Assembly: GCF_900637195.1 (NCBI RefSeq) | Contig: NZ_LR134356.1 | Span: forward strand, 558,001-622,000 | Source of the DNA: Mycolicibacterium aurum | GTDB taxonomy: Bacteria; Actinomycetota; Actinomycetes; Mycobacteriales; Mycobacteriaceae | Direction of reading: 5' to 3' | Length of the DNA stretch: 64,000 bases | Made by a program: the position numbers and the translations under genes | Shown here: piece after piece, positions 1 to 9,855 of the stretch | Layout: each line of letters starts with the position of its first letter | How positions within the stretch are numbered: position 1 is the stretch's first letter | Notes under the pieces: model-generated | The model's input: the letters and a program-made list of their open reading frames with translations, nothing else | Database searches by the model: none | What the model was told of the DNA's origin: nothing

Positions 1-707
1 GCCAGGCGCAACGCGGGCTTCCACTGTGGCGGGGTGCGATGCCGGATCAGCGACGTGGTGATGACCATTGCCGTGGCGGCAGCGGCGGCGATCAGCGCCT
101 CGTAGCGCACCAGGTACGCGACGCCGAACGCGATACTGGCCAGGCACAGATCGACCGTCGACTCGACCCGGATCCAGCGGATGAGCCTGCGGCACGCCCA
201 TAGCAGCACGAAGCAGAACGCCGCCTCGCTCATCCCGTTGGCGCCGTAGAGCACGATCATCGGGTTGAGCGCGAACGCGGCGACGGCCATGATGCGCACG
301 GGCCTGGAAACACCTGCGTCGACGGCGATGCGCCGCAGTACGACGACCGCTGCGGCCATGAACGCGGCGCTCTGGATCACGCCGCTCAGCCCGATCGTCT
401 TCAGCTCGGGCCACCAACGGCTCAGCGGCAGCAGCGGAACCTGCGCGAAACTCGGCAACGGGTTCCAGACGAACCCGACCGCGCCCAGATGTGGGAACCT
501 GCTCATCACCACATAGCCGGCATTGCCGGTGCGGCTGGTGGCGTCGGGGTTGATGTAGCCGACCCGGAACAGGAAATAGCCCAGGGCGGCGTAGAGGGCC
601 ATGCAGACGACGAACAGGGCAACCACCGGTCGGCGATCGCCACCGGCGGCCGGAACACCGGTGGTCGTCTCGGGTTCAGCCGGTGTGTGCTCTGCGGTCA
701 GCGACAT
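1..707 (-). CDS. Membrane glycosyltransferase-like protein (3' part missing)
   Basis: The reading frame opens at the ATG at 707 and runs off the left edge of the window, so only the first 235 codons are visible. After a polar N-terminus of about 25 residues there is a membrane segment (VVALFVVCMALYAALGYF), then an extracytoplasmic-looking loop with NPDATSR, and further hydrophobic segments separated by Arg-rich loops (LRRIAV, CRRLIRWIRVE). An early acidic residue in the first loop and a polytopic layout fit the GT-C (PMT/ArnT-like) superfamily, but no C-terminal part is available to confirm it. The start lies 6 bp beyond the stop of the BcsB-like gene, so it is the fourth gene of the minus-strand polysaccharide-type operon. 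The family assignment is tentative; membrane localisation is clear. Confidence 0.6.
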   Translation of the reverse strand, partial: MSLTAEHTPAEPETTTGVPAAGGDRRPVVALFVVCMALYAALGYFLFRVGYINPDATSRTGNAGYVVMSRFPHLGAVGFVWNPLPSFAQVPLLPLSRWWPELKTIGLSGVIQSAAFMAAAVVVLRRIAVDAGVSRPVRIMAVAAFALNPMIVLYGANGMSEAAFCFVLLWACRRLIRWIRVESTVDLCLASIAFGVAYLVRYEALIAAAAATAMVITTSLIRHRTPPQWKPALRL

Positions 708-713
708 CGATGG

Positions 714-2696
714 TCAGGGTTGCGGCGGGGCAGACGGGGGCACCTGATGCGCGCGCCGCCTCCGGCGAATTCCGCTGGCCGCCATGGCGAGGGCGGCGAT
801 CACGACGGCCGCGCAGCCGATCAGGGCCCACGGGAGCCACTGGGTCCCCGCATCGGCGATCAGCAGCGCGGGACCCTGCGATCGGATGGTGAGGTTCTCG
901 GGTTCGCCGTCGGGGCCCTTCACCACCACATCGCCGGTCAGATCCCGCCAGCCGCGGGGCAGGTCGGCGACGTGGCCCAGGATCTCATCCACCAGCTGCC
1001 AGTCACCGGTGGTGGTCACCAGTACGACGGTGCGGCCGCGGTCGGCGAATGCCTGCATGCTGCCCAGACCCTGCGGAAGATTCAGGCCCACTGCATTTCT
1101 CGGGGCGAACGAGGCTGAGACCTCAGCTTCTTCGCCCGCGGTGATCGGTGAATCGAGGTCGTTGTCGACGAGCTGACCCGAATGGGCCACGATCAGTGCA
1201 CCGGAGCCGCTGGTCACCGCTTCCGGCAGGTCGACCAGCTCCGGTCGCAACTGTCGTGCCGTCAGTCGCTGGATGCCTGCGATCACCGTCGAGGCCCGGG
1301 ACAGGAACGCCGGCGTCGATTCACCAAGGGCGACCTGAAAAGTCGGCGCGAATCCGACAGGCAACGCGCCGAACCCACCCATCGAGACGCTTCCCCCGAC
1401 CACCGATATGGTCGACGTCTCGTCCAGATCGAAGGTCAGCGGCACGGTGCGCGGATTGCAGGCGCCGGGAGCGGGCTCGTAGGACACGAGGAACTCCCAC
1501 GCGGCCATGCTGCCGCCCAGGTCTCCGGGAATCGTGAACCTCGCGTCGACCACCCCGGCCGGGCCCAACTCTGCGGAATAGACCACCCGCCCGGTCGACT
1601 GGATGGTGAGCGTGGCCTTCTCGTCCTGCTTGACCGGGGTGTGATGGGCGATCAGGTGGGTTTCGATCGCACCCGGGTTCGCAAGGCCGAACATCGAGGT
1701 ATCGGGTGTCACGTATATCGAGGCCTGGCCGAGGACGGAGAGGCGGCCGGTGACGCCGAGCTGCGCGAACGTCGCGGTGCCTCCGCCGCGGACGTCGTAC
1801 TGCTCGACGGAGTCGACGGCGGTGGTCGAAATCTGGGACAGGGCCAGCAATTCGGTGCGGAACAGTGCCGTCTGCTCCACGAGCCGATTGCCCTCACCGC
1901 TGATCACCAGATAGGGCGACCCGGGAGTGTTCATCAGATCCACACGCGGCTCGCCCCCGCCGCGGACCACGATGTCGCGCCGCATGGGGTCCCATCGGGC
2001 CGGCGTCGGCTCCTGGCGCCGAGGCAGCGGCTTGACGGTGAAGCGGATGGGCAGCGCCCGATAGTGCACGCTCAGCATGGACACCAGGCTGAGGACGGCT
2101 TGCGCCTCGGACGGGTACGGCGACGGATCGACGAAGATGTCCACCTCGGACAGCACAGAGGGGAAGAACTGCGCCAGGGTGCGTGGCCGCCCAGGCTGTG
2201 TGTCGAATCGCACGGCCAGTCGGCTCAGCGTGACGTTGGGCGGAGTGCCGCAGATCGAGTCGCCGTCCGTCTGCCGGAGAACGACGACGACCCGCGCGAA
2301 ATGGTCACGGACCTCGACGGTGGACAGGTCGACGCTGACCGGAACCGTCACCTGACCACTGCTGACGTCGGGCAGGCGCACGGAGGTGATGAGACTGCCG
2401 TCCTGCCTGGTGAATTCGAGGTATCCGGCGGTGATGTTGCTGACGGACTGAATCTGGCCGATGAGCGCCCCGGGACGGGCGCCGTCGGCTGCCGGGATCG
2501 ACACCGTCTGAGCGGAGTTGGCCGAGTTGAACCCGATGGTGGGGCTCATGCCCAGCGCTTCCGAGGTCAGGACCACGCCGTCGGTGTTGGGCACACTCGC
2601 GTTGTTCGGCCCACCCCACGCCATGGGCGGGACCGCCAGCAACGTGACCACGAGCCCGATCACCGCGAACAACGACACACCCCGTCGCGCCGTCAT
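714..2696 (-). CDS. BcsB-like exported, membrane-anchored protein
   Basis: 660 residues. The N-terminus (MTARRGVSLFAVIGLVV...) is a signal peptide, the middle is beta-rich, and the C-terminus carries one membrane helix (WALIGCAAVVIAALAMAA) followed by RRRRR and a Pro-rich tail. This layout and the position directly after a processive GT2 gene match BcsB, the periplasmic partner of cellulose synthase. Similarity is judged from architecture and local patterns (for example a jelly-roll-like stretch ending in VPVSVDLS), not from alignment. The chosen ATG overlaps the stop of the GT2 gene as ATGA; an in-frame extension to 2999 lies wholly inside that gene and is rejected. I infer that it helps guide or export the polymer made by the neighbouring synthase. 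Confidence 0.65.
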   Translation of the reverse strand: MTARRGVSLFAVIGLVVTLLAVPPMAWGGPNNASVPNTDGVVLTSEALGMSPTIGFNSANSAQTVSIPAADGARPGALIGQIQSVSNITAGYLEFTRQDGSLITSVRLPDVSSGQVTVPVSVDLSTVEVRDHFARVVVVLRQTDGDSICGTPPNVTLSRLAVRFDTQPGRPRTLAQFFPSVLSEVDIFVDPSPYPSEAQAVLSLVSMLSVHYRALPIRFTVKPLPRRQEPTPARWDPMRRDIVVRGGGEPRVDLMNTPGSPYLVISGEGNRLVEQTALFRTELLALSQISTTAVDSVEQYDVRGGGTATFAQLGVTGRLSVLGQASIYVTPDTSMFGLANPGAIETHLIAHHTPVKQDEKATLTIQSTGRVVYSAELGPAGVVDARFTIPGDLGGSMAAWEFLVSYEPAPGACNPRTVPLTFDLDETSTISVVGGSVSMGGFGALPVGFAPTFQVALGESTPAFLSRASTVIAGIQRLTARQLRPELVDLPEAVTSGSGALIVAHSGQLVDNDLDSPITAGEEAEVSASFAPRNAVGLNLPQGLGSMQAFADRGRTVVLVTTTGDWQLVDEILGHVADLPRGWRDLTGDVVVKGPDGEPENLTIRSQGPALLIADAGTQWLPWALIGCAAVVIAALAMAASGIRRRRRAHQVPPSAPPQP

Positions 2697-4120
2697 CGTT
2701 GCGACTCCGCGGACACGGGCGCGTCGAGCGGCTGGCCGAGGCCGTGAACTGTCTTCTCCCAGTAGGACGGTCGGACCACCAACTGAAGGGCGGCTTTGAG
2801 CGCGGCCACCGACTGCAGTACCCAGTACGGCGGCATCAGCAGGGCGGCCCACCACATGTAGGGCTTGTTCAACGTCTTCGTCACGACGAGTCCCATGAAG
2901 ATGGAGATCGGCGTCCCGATGATGAACAGCGCGAGGCAAAGGTAGTACGCCAACGGTGGAAACAACCATTCGATGAGGGCCGGACGGCCGATTATCCACT
3001 GCACCATGGTGAACCAGAAGACGATGTTCAGGACGCTGGTGATCGGCACCCCGCCGGTCATGTTGATCAACCGGAGTATCGCGACCGTGCCGATCTCACG
3101 GCGCAGCGCCGCGGGATCGCGCAGGTGCACCAGCATGGTCTGCAGATAGCCCTTGTACCAGCGTGACCGCTGGCGAATCCAGTTGATGACGTCGGAGTTG
3201 GCCTCTTCCAGCGTGATCGAGTCCAGGATCAGCGTGCGGTAGCCGTAGCGAGCGAGGCGGACGCCTAAGTCGGCGTCCTCGGTGACGTTGAATTCGTCCC
3301 AGCCGCCGATCTCCCGCCAGGTGCTGGTTCGCATGTGATTGGACGTCCCACCCAGTGGCACAACGCACTTCAGTTCTTCGACCGCCGGCAGGATCAACCC
3401 GAACCACTGGTCGTACTCGATCGAGAACCATCGCGTCAACAGGTTCTGGCGTTCGTTGAAGTAGCCGAGGCGTGCCTGCAGACAACCGACGTCGTCGGGC
3501 ATCCGGCGGAATGCGGCGACTGCTCGGCGAAGCTGCAACGGATCGGGGATGTCCTCGGCGTCGTAGATGGTCACCATCTCACCGCGCAGATCGGGCAGTG
3601 ACATGCCGTAATTGCACGCCTTGGGTTTGGTCCGCGGGAGGCTGTCCGGGACGATCACCACCCGGATGTCCTGCAGGTCGGACTCCAGAAGCGCTGTCTG
3701 GGTGGCGATGTCGTCTTCCTCGACCAGCAACAGGATTTCGAGTTTGTCTCTCGGATAGTCGATGTTGAGGACACCGGTGATGAGGTTGGACACGATCGAC
3801 GGTTCGTCGTACACCGGCAGCAACACGGTGTAGACCGGCAACTCGGCGTCGGGCAGGGCCAGGGCTTCGTCGGCGCTGACATGGATCAGGGCCGACGAAC
3901 TGATCCCCTTGATGAGCAGATAGTTGCGGTCGATCGTCGACGCGAGGTACAGCACGGCCACGATGCAGGTCAGCGCAGGTGGAATCACGGTAGGCATCGC
4001 GAACGTCGCAGCGGCCAGCAGCGCCACGCCCGCAGCGACGACGAACACGGATCTGCGGCGCGCCTGCTTTCGCGCCGACATGTGGACCGGCAGCACGGCC
4101 GTGGGTGCCGTGTCAGGCAC
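2693..4120 (-). CDS. Processive family 2 glycosyltransferase (BcsA/hyaluronan synthase-like)
   Basis: 475 residues from a GTG start. Two N-terminal membrane helices (about residues 24-42 and 47-63) precede a cytosolic GT-A domain and three or four C-terminal helices (about 340-450). The catalytic signature is complete: VEEDD near 133, YDAED at 186-190 as the DxD-type metal/UDP site, TED at 280-282 as catalytic base region, and QRSRW at 317-321, which marks processive synthases that both polymerise and translocate. No PilZ domain follows, so direct c-di-GMP control through this chain is not indicated. It overlaps the upstream membrane-protein gene by 8 bp and the BcsB-like gene by 4 bp, so the three are translationally coupled. 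The polymer is unknown. Confidence 0.88.
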   Translation of the reverse strand: MPDTAPTAVLPVHMSARKQARRRSVFVVAAGVALLAAATFAMPTVIPPALTCIVAVLYLASTIDRNYLLIKGISSSALIHVSADEALALPDAELPVYTVLLPVYDEPSIVSNLITGVLNIDYPRDKLEILLLVEEDDIATQTALLESDLQDIRVVIVPDSLPRTKPKACNYGMSLPDLRGEMVTIYDAEDIPDPLQLRRAVAAFRRMPDDVGCLQARLGYFNERQNLLTRWFSIEYDQWFGLILPAVEELKCVVPLGGTSNHMRTSTWREIGGWDEFNVTEDADLGVRLARYGYRTLILDSITLEEANSDVINWIRQRSRWYKGYLQTMLVHLRDPAALRREIGTVAILRLINMTGGVPITSVLNIVFWFTMVQWIIGRPALIEWLFPPLAYYLCLALFIIGTPISIFMGLVVTKTLNKPYMWWAALLMPPYWVLQSVAALKAALQLVVRPSYWEKTVHGLGQPLDAPVSAESQR

Positions 4121-5612
4121 TCGTCGACGCCCCGGCGTCGTCGCTGTCCAGGCCGGCCGCGGCCAGTACCCGGTTCGCCACGTCGGCGGCCCGCAGGATC
4201 ACCTGCGGGTCGACCGGATGCTCGGTGGTCGCCTTCTGGCGAGCGATCCACAGTGCCGGTTCCACAACGGAATTCATCACCGTGAGCGGAGCGGGCGGTG
4301 GAGGCTGATGGTCCGAGTGGAGATCCTGGTTGACCAGCACGGTCACGCGCTGGTAGGTGTCGTCGGCGCGCCACGCCCACGTCACCGCGTACCAGTTCTG
4401 GCTCGCGCCGTCGGTGGCCGTGGCGATGTCGGTGTGAATCACCTCGGCGCCGTCAGGCCGGAACGTCAGCCCGCTCAGATCAGCCGGGCGATAGTCCAGG
4501 GGGCGGCTGCTCGGGTACCACACCGCATCCGAATAGTCGGCCAGCGCCGCTTCGGTGGGTGCACTCATCACGTCCACAGCGGCCGCGGGCAGGCCTGCTG
4601 CCGGGGCCACCGGATCGCGGGTCAGTGTGGCGCCGGAACCCAGGAAGCGGGTGATGAAGTCGAAGCTCTGCGGTTCGCCGAGCTGGGCGCGCTGCGTCCA
4701 GTCCGGCTGTGCTGCGGTCACGGCCGCATCTCGCGGTGTCGTGGGATGCAGTGCGAACAGCGCGGCGGACAGCACCGCGAAGGCCACCAACGACACCGGC
4801 GAGTGTCGATGATCGCCGGGCCGGGGGTGCGCTACGGCGGTGCGGGAACGGACATGCAGCGCCAGGCACGCCCCGACGGGCGCGGCCGCACCGACGATGA
4901 CGATGGTGACCTCCGGGCTGACCGGGACCCCGGAGACGACGAAGGCCGTCGACGCCAGGACGTATCCCAGCGTCACGCCGAGCCGTCGGCGCGTCGGTGC
5001 CAGGCGACCACCGAGGTAGACGGCGACGGCGCCGAGGACCACCACCACGAGGGCCGCTGCCGTGTCGGAGCCGCCGAACATCGCGACGGCCAGCAGGTAC
5101 GGCAGCGGCGTGGCACAGCAGATCGCGAACACCCACAGCGGCCACATGTGCACGGCATGGCGGAGGCCGAACAGCACCGCCGCGAGACAGGCCAGCCACA
5201 GCGGCAGACCGAGCAGCGGCACTCCCCAGAACCCGGCCAGGGTGGGCATCCGGTTGTTCACCAGGTAGATGGCGACGAAGCCGCTGATCCCGATCAGCGC
5301 CGTCACGATCCAGTCGGATTCGACGTCGTCGACGCCGCGCGGAGTAGATCGATAGCCGACGGCGCCCACCGCCAGCAGTACCGGGAGGGCGACGACATAG
5401 GCGGCCCGGGATCCGCTCAGCGCATCGGTGAGCAGTTCGGAGTACATCGTCGCGAACGCGACAGCTGTCAGAACGGCCGCCGCGACCATCCGGACCGCAT
5501 ACGCGGTGGCCGGCGCACGGGTGGTCTTGCCCTCGAGCGGTAGGGCGCGCGGGGGAGCGCTCGCCCCGTCCCGCACGGACGCGCTGCTGTCGGACAAGGG
5601 CACGACGACCAT
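4113..5612 (-). CDS. Polytopic membrane protein with C-terminal extracytoplasmic domain, first gene of polysaccharide-type operon
   Basis: 499 residues from the ATG at 5612. About eight hydrophobic segments fill the first 300 residues; the last 200 residues are soluble, with FDFITRFLGSG and a Trp-rich stretch (NWYAVTWAWRADD), and probably lie outside the membrane. The layout of a membrane part plus a soluble tail recalls exosortase/EpsI-like proteins, but I do not see an exosortase Cys-Arg-His triad and make no assignment. The ORF can be extended to 5711, but those 33 codons use AT-rich codons foreign to this genome and contain a good promoter match, so the internal ATG is preferred. Its end overlaps the GT2 start, placing it in the same operon. 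Confidence 0.6.
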   Translation of the reverse strand: MVVVPLSDSSASVRDGASAPPRALPLEGKTTRAPATAYAVRMVAAAVLTAVAFATMYSELLTDALSGSRAAYVVALPVLLAVGAVGYRSTPRGVDDVESDWIVTALIGISGFVAIYLVNNRMPTLAGFWGVPLLGLPLWLACLAAVLFGLRHAVHMWPLWVFAICCATPLPYLLAVAMFGGSDTAAALVVVVLGAVAVYLGGRLAPTRRRLGVTLGYVLASTAFVVSGVPVSPEVTIVIVGAAAPVGACLALHVRSRTAVAHPRPGDHRHSPVSLVAFAVLSAALFALHPTTPRDAAVTAAQPDWTQRAQLGEPQSFDFITRFLGSGATLTRDPVAPAAGLPAAAVDVMSAPTEAALADYSDAVWYPSSRPLDYRPADLSGLTFRPDGAEVIHTDIATATDGASQNWYAVTWAWRADDTYQRVTVLVNQDLHSDHQPPPPAPLTVMNSVVEPALWIARQKATTEHPVDPQVILRAADVANRVLAAAGLDSDDAGASTSA

Positions 5613-5682
5613 GGCACCCCCGAGGGCTGGGAACGGCTCTTGCGAGCGAATGAACTTGGCGGCTGGGTGAACCCGAGAACTG

Positions 5683-5711
5683 AGATTAGCGTCAATATTC
5701 AAACTTGGCAA
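5683..5711 (-). promoter_or_regulatory. Candidate SigA-type promoter of polysaccharide-type operon
   Basis: Read on the minus strand there is TTGCCA (5711-5706), a 17-bp spacer and TAATCT (5688-5683). Transcription would start near 5676, about 65 bases before the ATG at 5612. The stretch is locally AT-rich, unlike the flanking coding DNA. It supports the shorter start of the first gene. Confidence 0.45.
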
Positions 5712-5852
5712 TGTAGACAGCGACGCGAACCAAGCTTGTCACCAGTAGGTAATGCCGATGAACATAGCTGTGGCAAATAGTTAGCCCTTCACGTCAATAG
5801 TCGGCGCCGGGTGGGTGTGGCTGCCGCGGGGGATCTGCGGAAAGCTGGGTGT

Positions 5853-7946
5853 GTGCGCGACGCCAGCAACTCATCGACCATCTCCGCCATCTATGTCGCG
5901 TCACCCGAGGGGGACACCGGCAAGTCGACGATCGCGCTGGGCATCCTGCACCGGCTGGCCGCCACCGTCGCCAAGGTGGGCGTCTTCCGGCCCATCACCC
6001 GCGGCGGCGGCGAGCAGCGGGACTACATCCTGGAGCTGCTCCTGGACCACACCACCGCGGACCTGCCCTACGACGAGTGTGTGGGCGTCACCTACCAGCA
6101 GCTGCACGACGATCCCGACGCCGCGCTGGGCGAGATCGTCGATCGCTTCCACCGCGTCGCCGACCGCTGCGATGCGGTACTTGTCGTCGGCAGCGACTAC
6201 ACCGACGTCGCTGCCCCCAGCGAGTTGTCGGTCAACGCGCGCATCGCAGCCAACCTCGGCGCACCGGTGGTGCTGGCCGTCAACGCCAAGGGCCGCACCC
6301 CCGACCAGGTCGCCCAGGTGGTCGAGGTCTGCGTAGGCGAGATCGCCGCGCAGCACGCGTTCACCGCTGCGGTGGTGGCCAACCGGTGCGATCCGGCGCA
6401 ACTCGGCGAGGTGCGTGAGGCGCTGAAGGCGGTCGAACCGCACAGCTATGTGCTGCCCGAGGAACCGCTGCTGGTGGCGCCGTCGGTCGCGGAACTCCAG
6501 GCCGCGGTGGAGGGCACGATGGTGCAGGGCGATCCCGCCCTGCTCGACCGCGAGGTCCTCGACGTGCTCGTCGCCGGCATGACCGCCGAGCACGTGCTGG
6601 AACGGCTGACCGAGGGCGTCGCCGTCGTCACCCCCGGTGACCGCTCCGACGTCGTCCTCGCGGTGCTCAGTGCCCATGCCGCCGAAGGCTTTCCGTCGCT
6701 GTCCGGGGTGATACTCAACGGCGGGCTCACCCTGCATCCCGCCATCGAATCGCTGGTGTCGGGCCTGGGCCAGCGCCTGCCGATCGTCGAGACCCGGTTC
6801 GGGACCTTCGAGACGGCGAGCAGGGTGGCGGCCACCCGCGGGCGGGTGACCTCAAAGTCGCACCGCAAGATCGACACCGCGCTGACGCTGATGGAAACCC
6901 ACGTCGATACCGCGGATCTGCTTGTGCACCTGGCCATCGAGATGCCCACCGTGGTCACCCCGCAGATGTTCACCTACCAGCTGCTCGACCGGGCCCGCTC
7001 GAACCCGAAGCGCATCGTGCTCCCCGAGGGCAACGACGATCGCATCCTCAAGGCCGCCGGCCGGCTGCTAAAGCGCGGCGTGGCCGAGCTGACGATCCTC
7101 GGCGACGAAACCCAGGTGCGCGCGCGGGCGGCCGAGCTCGGCGTCGACCTGTCCAGCGCCGTGGTGCTCGACCCGCAGACCAGCGAGCTGTGCGACCAGT
7201 TCGCCGAGCAGTACGCGAAGCTGAGGGCGCACAAGGGGGTCAGCGTCGAGCAGGCCCGCGAGATCATCCACGACGTCTCGTATTTCGGCACCATGCTGGT
7301 GCACAACGGCATGGTCGACGGCATGGTGTCGGGCGCGCGGCACACCACCGCGCACACGGTGCGGCCCGCGTTCGAGATCATCAAGACGCTGCCCGACGTG
7401 TCCACCGTCTCGAGCATCTTCCTGATGTGTCTGGCGGACGAGGTGCTGGCCTACGGTGACTGCGCGATCGTGCCCGACCCGACGGCCGAGCAACTGGCCG
7501 ACATCGCTATCTCCTCGGCACGCACCGCGGCGCAGTTCGGCATCGCGCCCAGAATCGCGATGCTGTCGTATTCCACCGGCACCTCCGGAACGGGTGCCGA
7601 CGTCGACAAGGTCAGGAAGGCAACCGAATTGGTGCGGTCCCGCGAACCCGACCTGCTGGTGGAGGGGCCGATCCAGTACGACGCCGCGGTGGAACCGTCC
7701 GTCGCCGAGACCAAGATGCCCGACTCCGAGGTGGCCGGGCGCGCGACGGTGCTGATCTTCCCCGACCTCAATACCGGCAACAACACCTACAAGGCCGTGC
7801 AGCGCAGCGCGGGGGCCATCGCCATCGGCCCCGTCCTGCAGGGGCTGAACAAGCCGGTCAACGACCTGTCGCGCGGCGCGCTGGTGGAGGACATCGTCAA
7901 CACCGTGGCCATCACCGCGATCCAGGCGCAGGGGACCTCGCGATGA
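5853..7946 (+). CDS. pta: Phosphate acetyltransferase
   Basis: 697 residues. It catalyses acetyl-CoA + phosphate to acetyl phosphate + CoA in the cytosol and works with the next gene, ackA. The N-terminal third is the BioD/DRTGG-like regulatory region with a P-loop-like [10 protein letters not shown] at residues 17-26; the C-terminal half is the PTA_PTB catalytic domain, beginning near [15 protein letters not shown] and containing [10 protein letters not shown] and the [12 protein letters not shown] segment. The GTG at 5853 is chosen because GGAAAG sits 8 bases upstream; a GTG at 5811 is in frame but has no ribosome site. It overlaps ackA by ATGA. Order pta-ackA-(pknG) matches M. tuberculosis Rv0408-Rv0410c, but the usual fgd1 upstream is absent. 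Confidence 0.96.
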   Translation: MRDASNSSTISAIYVASPEGDTGKSTIALGILHRLAATVAKVGVFRPITRGGGEQRDYILELLLDHTTADLPYDECVGVTYQQLHDDPDAALGEIVDRFHRVADRCDAVLVVGSDYTDVAAPSELSVNARIAANLGAPVVLAVNAKGRTPDQVAQVVEVCVGEIAAQHAFTAAVVANRCDPAQLGEVREALKAVEPHSYVLPEEPLLVAPSVAELQAAVEGTMVQGDPALLDREVLDVLVAGMTAEHVLERLTEGVAVVTPGDRSDVVLAVLSAHAAEGFPSLSGVILNGGLTLHPAIESLVSGLGQRLPIVETRFGTFETASRVAATRGRVTSKSHRKIDTALTLMETHVDTADLLVHLAIEMPTVVTPQMFTYQLLDRARSNPKRIVLPEGNDDRILKAAGRLLKRGVAELTILGDETQVRARAAELGVDLSSAVVLDPQTSELCDQFAEQYAKLRAHKGVSVEQAREIIHDVSYFGTMLVHNGMVDGMVSGARHTTAHTVRPAFEIIKTLPDVSTVSSIFLMCLADEVLAYGDCAIVPDPTAEQLADIAISSARTAAQFGIAPRIAMLSYSTGTSGTGADVDKVRKATELVRSREPDLLVEGPIQYDAAVEPSVAETKMPDSEVAGRATVLIFPDLNTGNNTYKAVQRSAGAIAIGPVLQGLNKPVNDLSRGALVEDIVNTVAITAIQAQGTSR

Positions 7947-9136
7947 CGCGCTCGGTGCTGGTGCTCAACTCCGGTTCGTCGTCGGTGAAATATGCTGTGG
8001 TGAACCCGGATTCGGGTGTCCTGGTTGCCGACGGGATCGTCGAACGCATCGGCGAGTCCGGCGGGGGCGGCTCGGGTTCTGCAGGGGTCGCCGATCACGC
8101 CGAGGCCATGCAGGTGGTGTTCGACTCGCTGGCCGCCGACGGGCACGGCCTGGACGATCTCGACCTGGTGGCGGTGGGCCACCGAGTGGTGCACGGCGGG
8201 CCCGATCTGTATCGGCCGACGGTCATCGACGACGCCGCGATCGCGCGCTTGAAGGAGCTATCGCCCCTTGCGCCCCTGCACAATCCGCCGGCGATCCAGG
8301 GCATCGAGGTGGCTCGTGCGGCGCTTCCCGATCTGCCGCACATCGCGGTGTTCGACACCGCCTTCTTCCACGACCTGCCCCCTGCCGCGGCCACCTACGC
8401 GATCGACGCCGAGGTGGCCCAGAGCCGGCACATCAGGCGATACGGTTTCCACGGCACGTCGCACCAGTACGTGAGCGAGCAGGCTGCTGTCTTCCTCGAC
8501 GCACCGCTGGAGTCGCTCAGTCAGATCGTCCTACATCTGGGCAACGGCGCCTCGGCGTCGGCCATCGTCGGCGGCCGGCCGGTGGAGACCTCCATGGGAC
8601 TGACCCCGATGGAGGGTCTGGTGATGGGAACCCGTTCCGGCGACGTCGATCCCGGCCTGATCTTCTATCTGTGGCGCGAGGCGGGCATGAGCGTCGAGGA
8701 CATCGAGTCGATGCTCAATCGGCGGTCGGGCGTACGCGGCCTCGGTGGCGAGGTCGACTTCCGGGTGTTGCACCAGCTGATGGGTTCCGAATCCGAAAAG
8801 GAGCGGGCCGCAGCGCAATTGGCCTACGACGTCTACATCCACCGCCTGCGCAAGTATATCGGCGCCTACCTGGCGGTCCTCGGCTCGGCGGACGTGCTCA
8901 CGTTCACGGCCGGGGTGGGCGAGAACGACGCGGCGGTCCGGCGGGACGCACTCTCGGGCCTCACCGCGTTCGGGATCGAGCTCGACGAGCACCTCAACGA
9001 CAGCCCCGCCCGCGGTGCCCGGCGGATCTCGCCCGACGGCGCACCGACGACGGTGCTAGTTATTCCGACCGACGAGGAGCTTGCGATCGCCCGGGCGTGT
9101 GCGGGTGTACTTGGCGGCAGGCTCGGCGACGGGTAG
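7943..9136 (+). CDS. ackA: Acetate kinase
   Basis: 397 residues, usual length for AckA. It interconverts acetate + ATP and acetyl phosphate + ADP. Family motifs are in order: [10 protein letters not shown] at the N-terminus, [27 protein letters not shown] (catalytic His region), [28 protein letters not shown] and [12 protein letters not shown] with the catalytic Glu. The ATG overlaps the pta stop (ATGA), so the two are coupled. Its last 81 bases are shared, antisense, with the 3' end of the STAS gene on the other strand. Confidence 0.97.
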   Translation: MTRSVLVLNSGSSSVKYAVVNPDSGVLVADGIVERIGESGGGGSGSAGVADHAEAMQVVFDSLAADGHGLDDLDLVAVGHRVVHGGPDLYRPTVIDDAAIARLKELSPLAPLHNPPAIQGIEVARAALPDLPHIAVFDTAFFHDLPPAAATYAIDAEVAQSRHIRRYGFHGTSHQYVSEQAAVFLDAPLESLSQIVLHLGNGASASAIVGGRPVETSMGLTPMEGLVMGTRSGDVDPGLIFYLWREAGMSVEDIESMLNRRSGVRGLGGEVDFRVLHQLMGSESEKERAAAQLAYDVYIHRLRKYIGAYLAVLGSADVLTFTAGVGENDAAVRRDALSGLTAFGIELDEHLNDSPARGARRISPDGAPTTVLVIPTDEELAIARACAGVLGGRLGDG

Positions 9137-9529
9137 CTCGCGATTCGGGTCGCAGACCTTCAGCAACCGCCGGACGTGGTTACCCGGCAGCAGTTGCCAG
9201 CGCACGCCGGTGCGCGCACAGACCACGTTGATGTTGGACAGTGCGGCAAATCCCGACGCCGCGAAGAACTCGACGGTCTGCAGGTCCACGATGAGCTTGC
9301 GGGACCCGCCGAGGCGCTTCTCGATGTAGCGGGCCAGGGCCATGCTGTTGGTGGCATCGATCTCGCCGTGGATGGTCACCAGCACGGTGGACGGCGGCAG
9401 CTCGCACGCGGAGAACGTGGCGCGGTGGTGCTCTTCGCGCAGTTCGAACGATGTGGGATCCGGCCGGAACACCCGCTGGGTGCTGGATACGGGTGACAGT
9501 GGTTCTGATATCGGGTCGTACGTGGACAT
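9056..9529 (-). CDS. STAS-domain protein (anti-anti-sigma factor type)
   Basis: 157 residues from the ATG at 9529, which has GGGGAG five bases upstream; an ORF extension to 9574 lacks support. After about 35 disordered residues comes a STAS fold: [14 protein letters not shown], then [19 protein letters not shown], where the Ser in AASGF sits where RsbV/SpoIIAA family proteins are phosphorylated, then a short loop and a C-terminal helix. The tail beyond residue 125 ([13 protein letters not shown]) is polar. No anti-sigma kinase or sigma factor gene is adjacent, so the partner is unknown. The convergent 81-bp overlap with ackA is unusually long. Confidence 0.8.
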   Translation of the reverse strand: MSTYDPISEPLSPVSSTQRVFRPDPTSFELREEHHRATFSACELPPSTVLVTIHGEIDATNSMALARYIEKRLGGSRKLIVDLQTVEFFAASGFAALSNINVVCARTGVRWQLLPGNHVRRLLKVCDPNRELPVAEPAAKYTRTRPGDRKLLVGRNN

Positions 9530-9855
9530 ATGAACTCCCCTGGTACGAAATGAGCGCAGAGCGCTCGGCGTCATTGATTCGTACTGCGGGTGAGGTCAGG
9601 GGATCGGGCCCTAGAGTCTCAAAGCTGCGCCGATGACGTCACCTGGTGGTGGAGTCACGATACTACGGAATCCGTGGGTTGACCATAAGCAGATCAGAAT
9701 CCCATCGATGCACTTTCACCTGGAGTTTCGGTGCCCTGTGCGGTGAGGGCCGGGCCGTTTGCCGGACGGCAGGGTCGATTCCGCAACCGTCAGCAACGGA
9801 ATTCGTCGTTGCTGCGGGCATTGGCAAAAATTATTATGCGTGTAATTATTTGGCG
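9530..9855. other. Divergent intergenic region between STAS gene and SDR gene
   Basis: 326 bp with no supported gene. The ORF opening at 9646 reads straight into the SDR gene and has no family-like N-terminus. The right end holds the SDR promoter candidate (9809-9837) in an AT-rich patch. Promoter elements for the STAS gene were not evident: I looked for a SigF-type GTTT...GGGTA and found none. Confidence 0.5.
9809..9837 (+). promoter_or_regulatory. Candidate promoter of SDR operon
   Basis: TTGCTG (9809-9814), a 17-bp spacer and TATTAT (9832-9837). The predicted transcript would start near 9843-9844, only about 12 bases before the ATG at 9856, which itself lacks a clear Shine-Dalgarno sequence. 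The patch aaaaattattatgcg is strikingly AT-rich for this genome. Confidence 0.5.

Noticed and set aside
1182..2747. 521-codon open frame on the plus strand opposite the BcsB-like gene
   Set aside because: High-GC shadow: Arg/Asp/His-rich composition, no family pattern, and the opposite strand encodes a protein with signal peptide and membrane anchor.
3924..5543. 539-codon plus-strand frame opposite the polysaccharide-type operon
   Set aside because: Composition (Arg, Gly, His, Gln) is typical of an antisense frame; the minus strand has conserved glycosyltransferase motifs or membrane helices.
9646..9855. N-terminal extension of the SDR gene
   Set aside because: The 70 residues have no family similarity and would place the promoter inside the gene.
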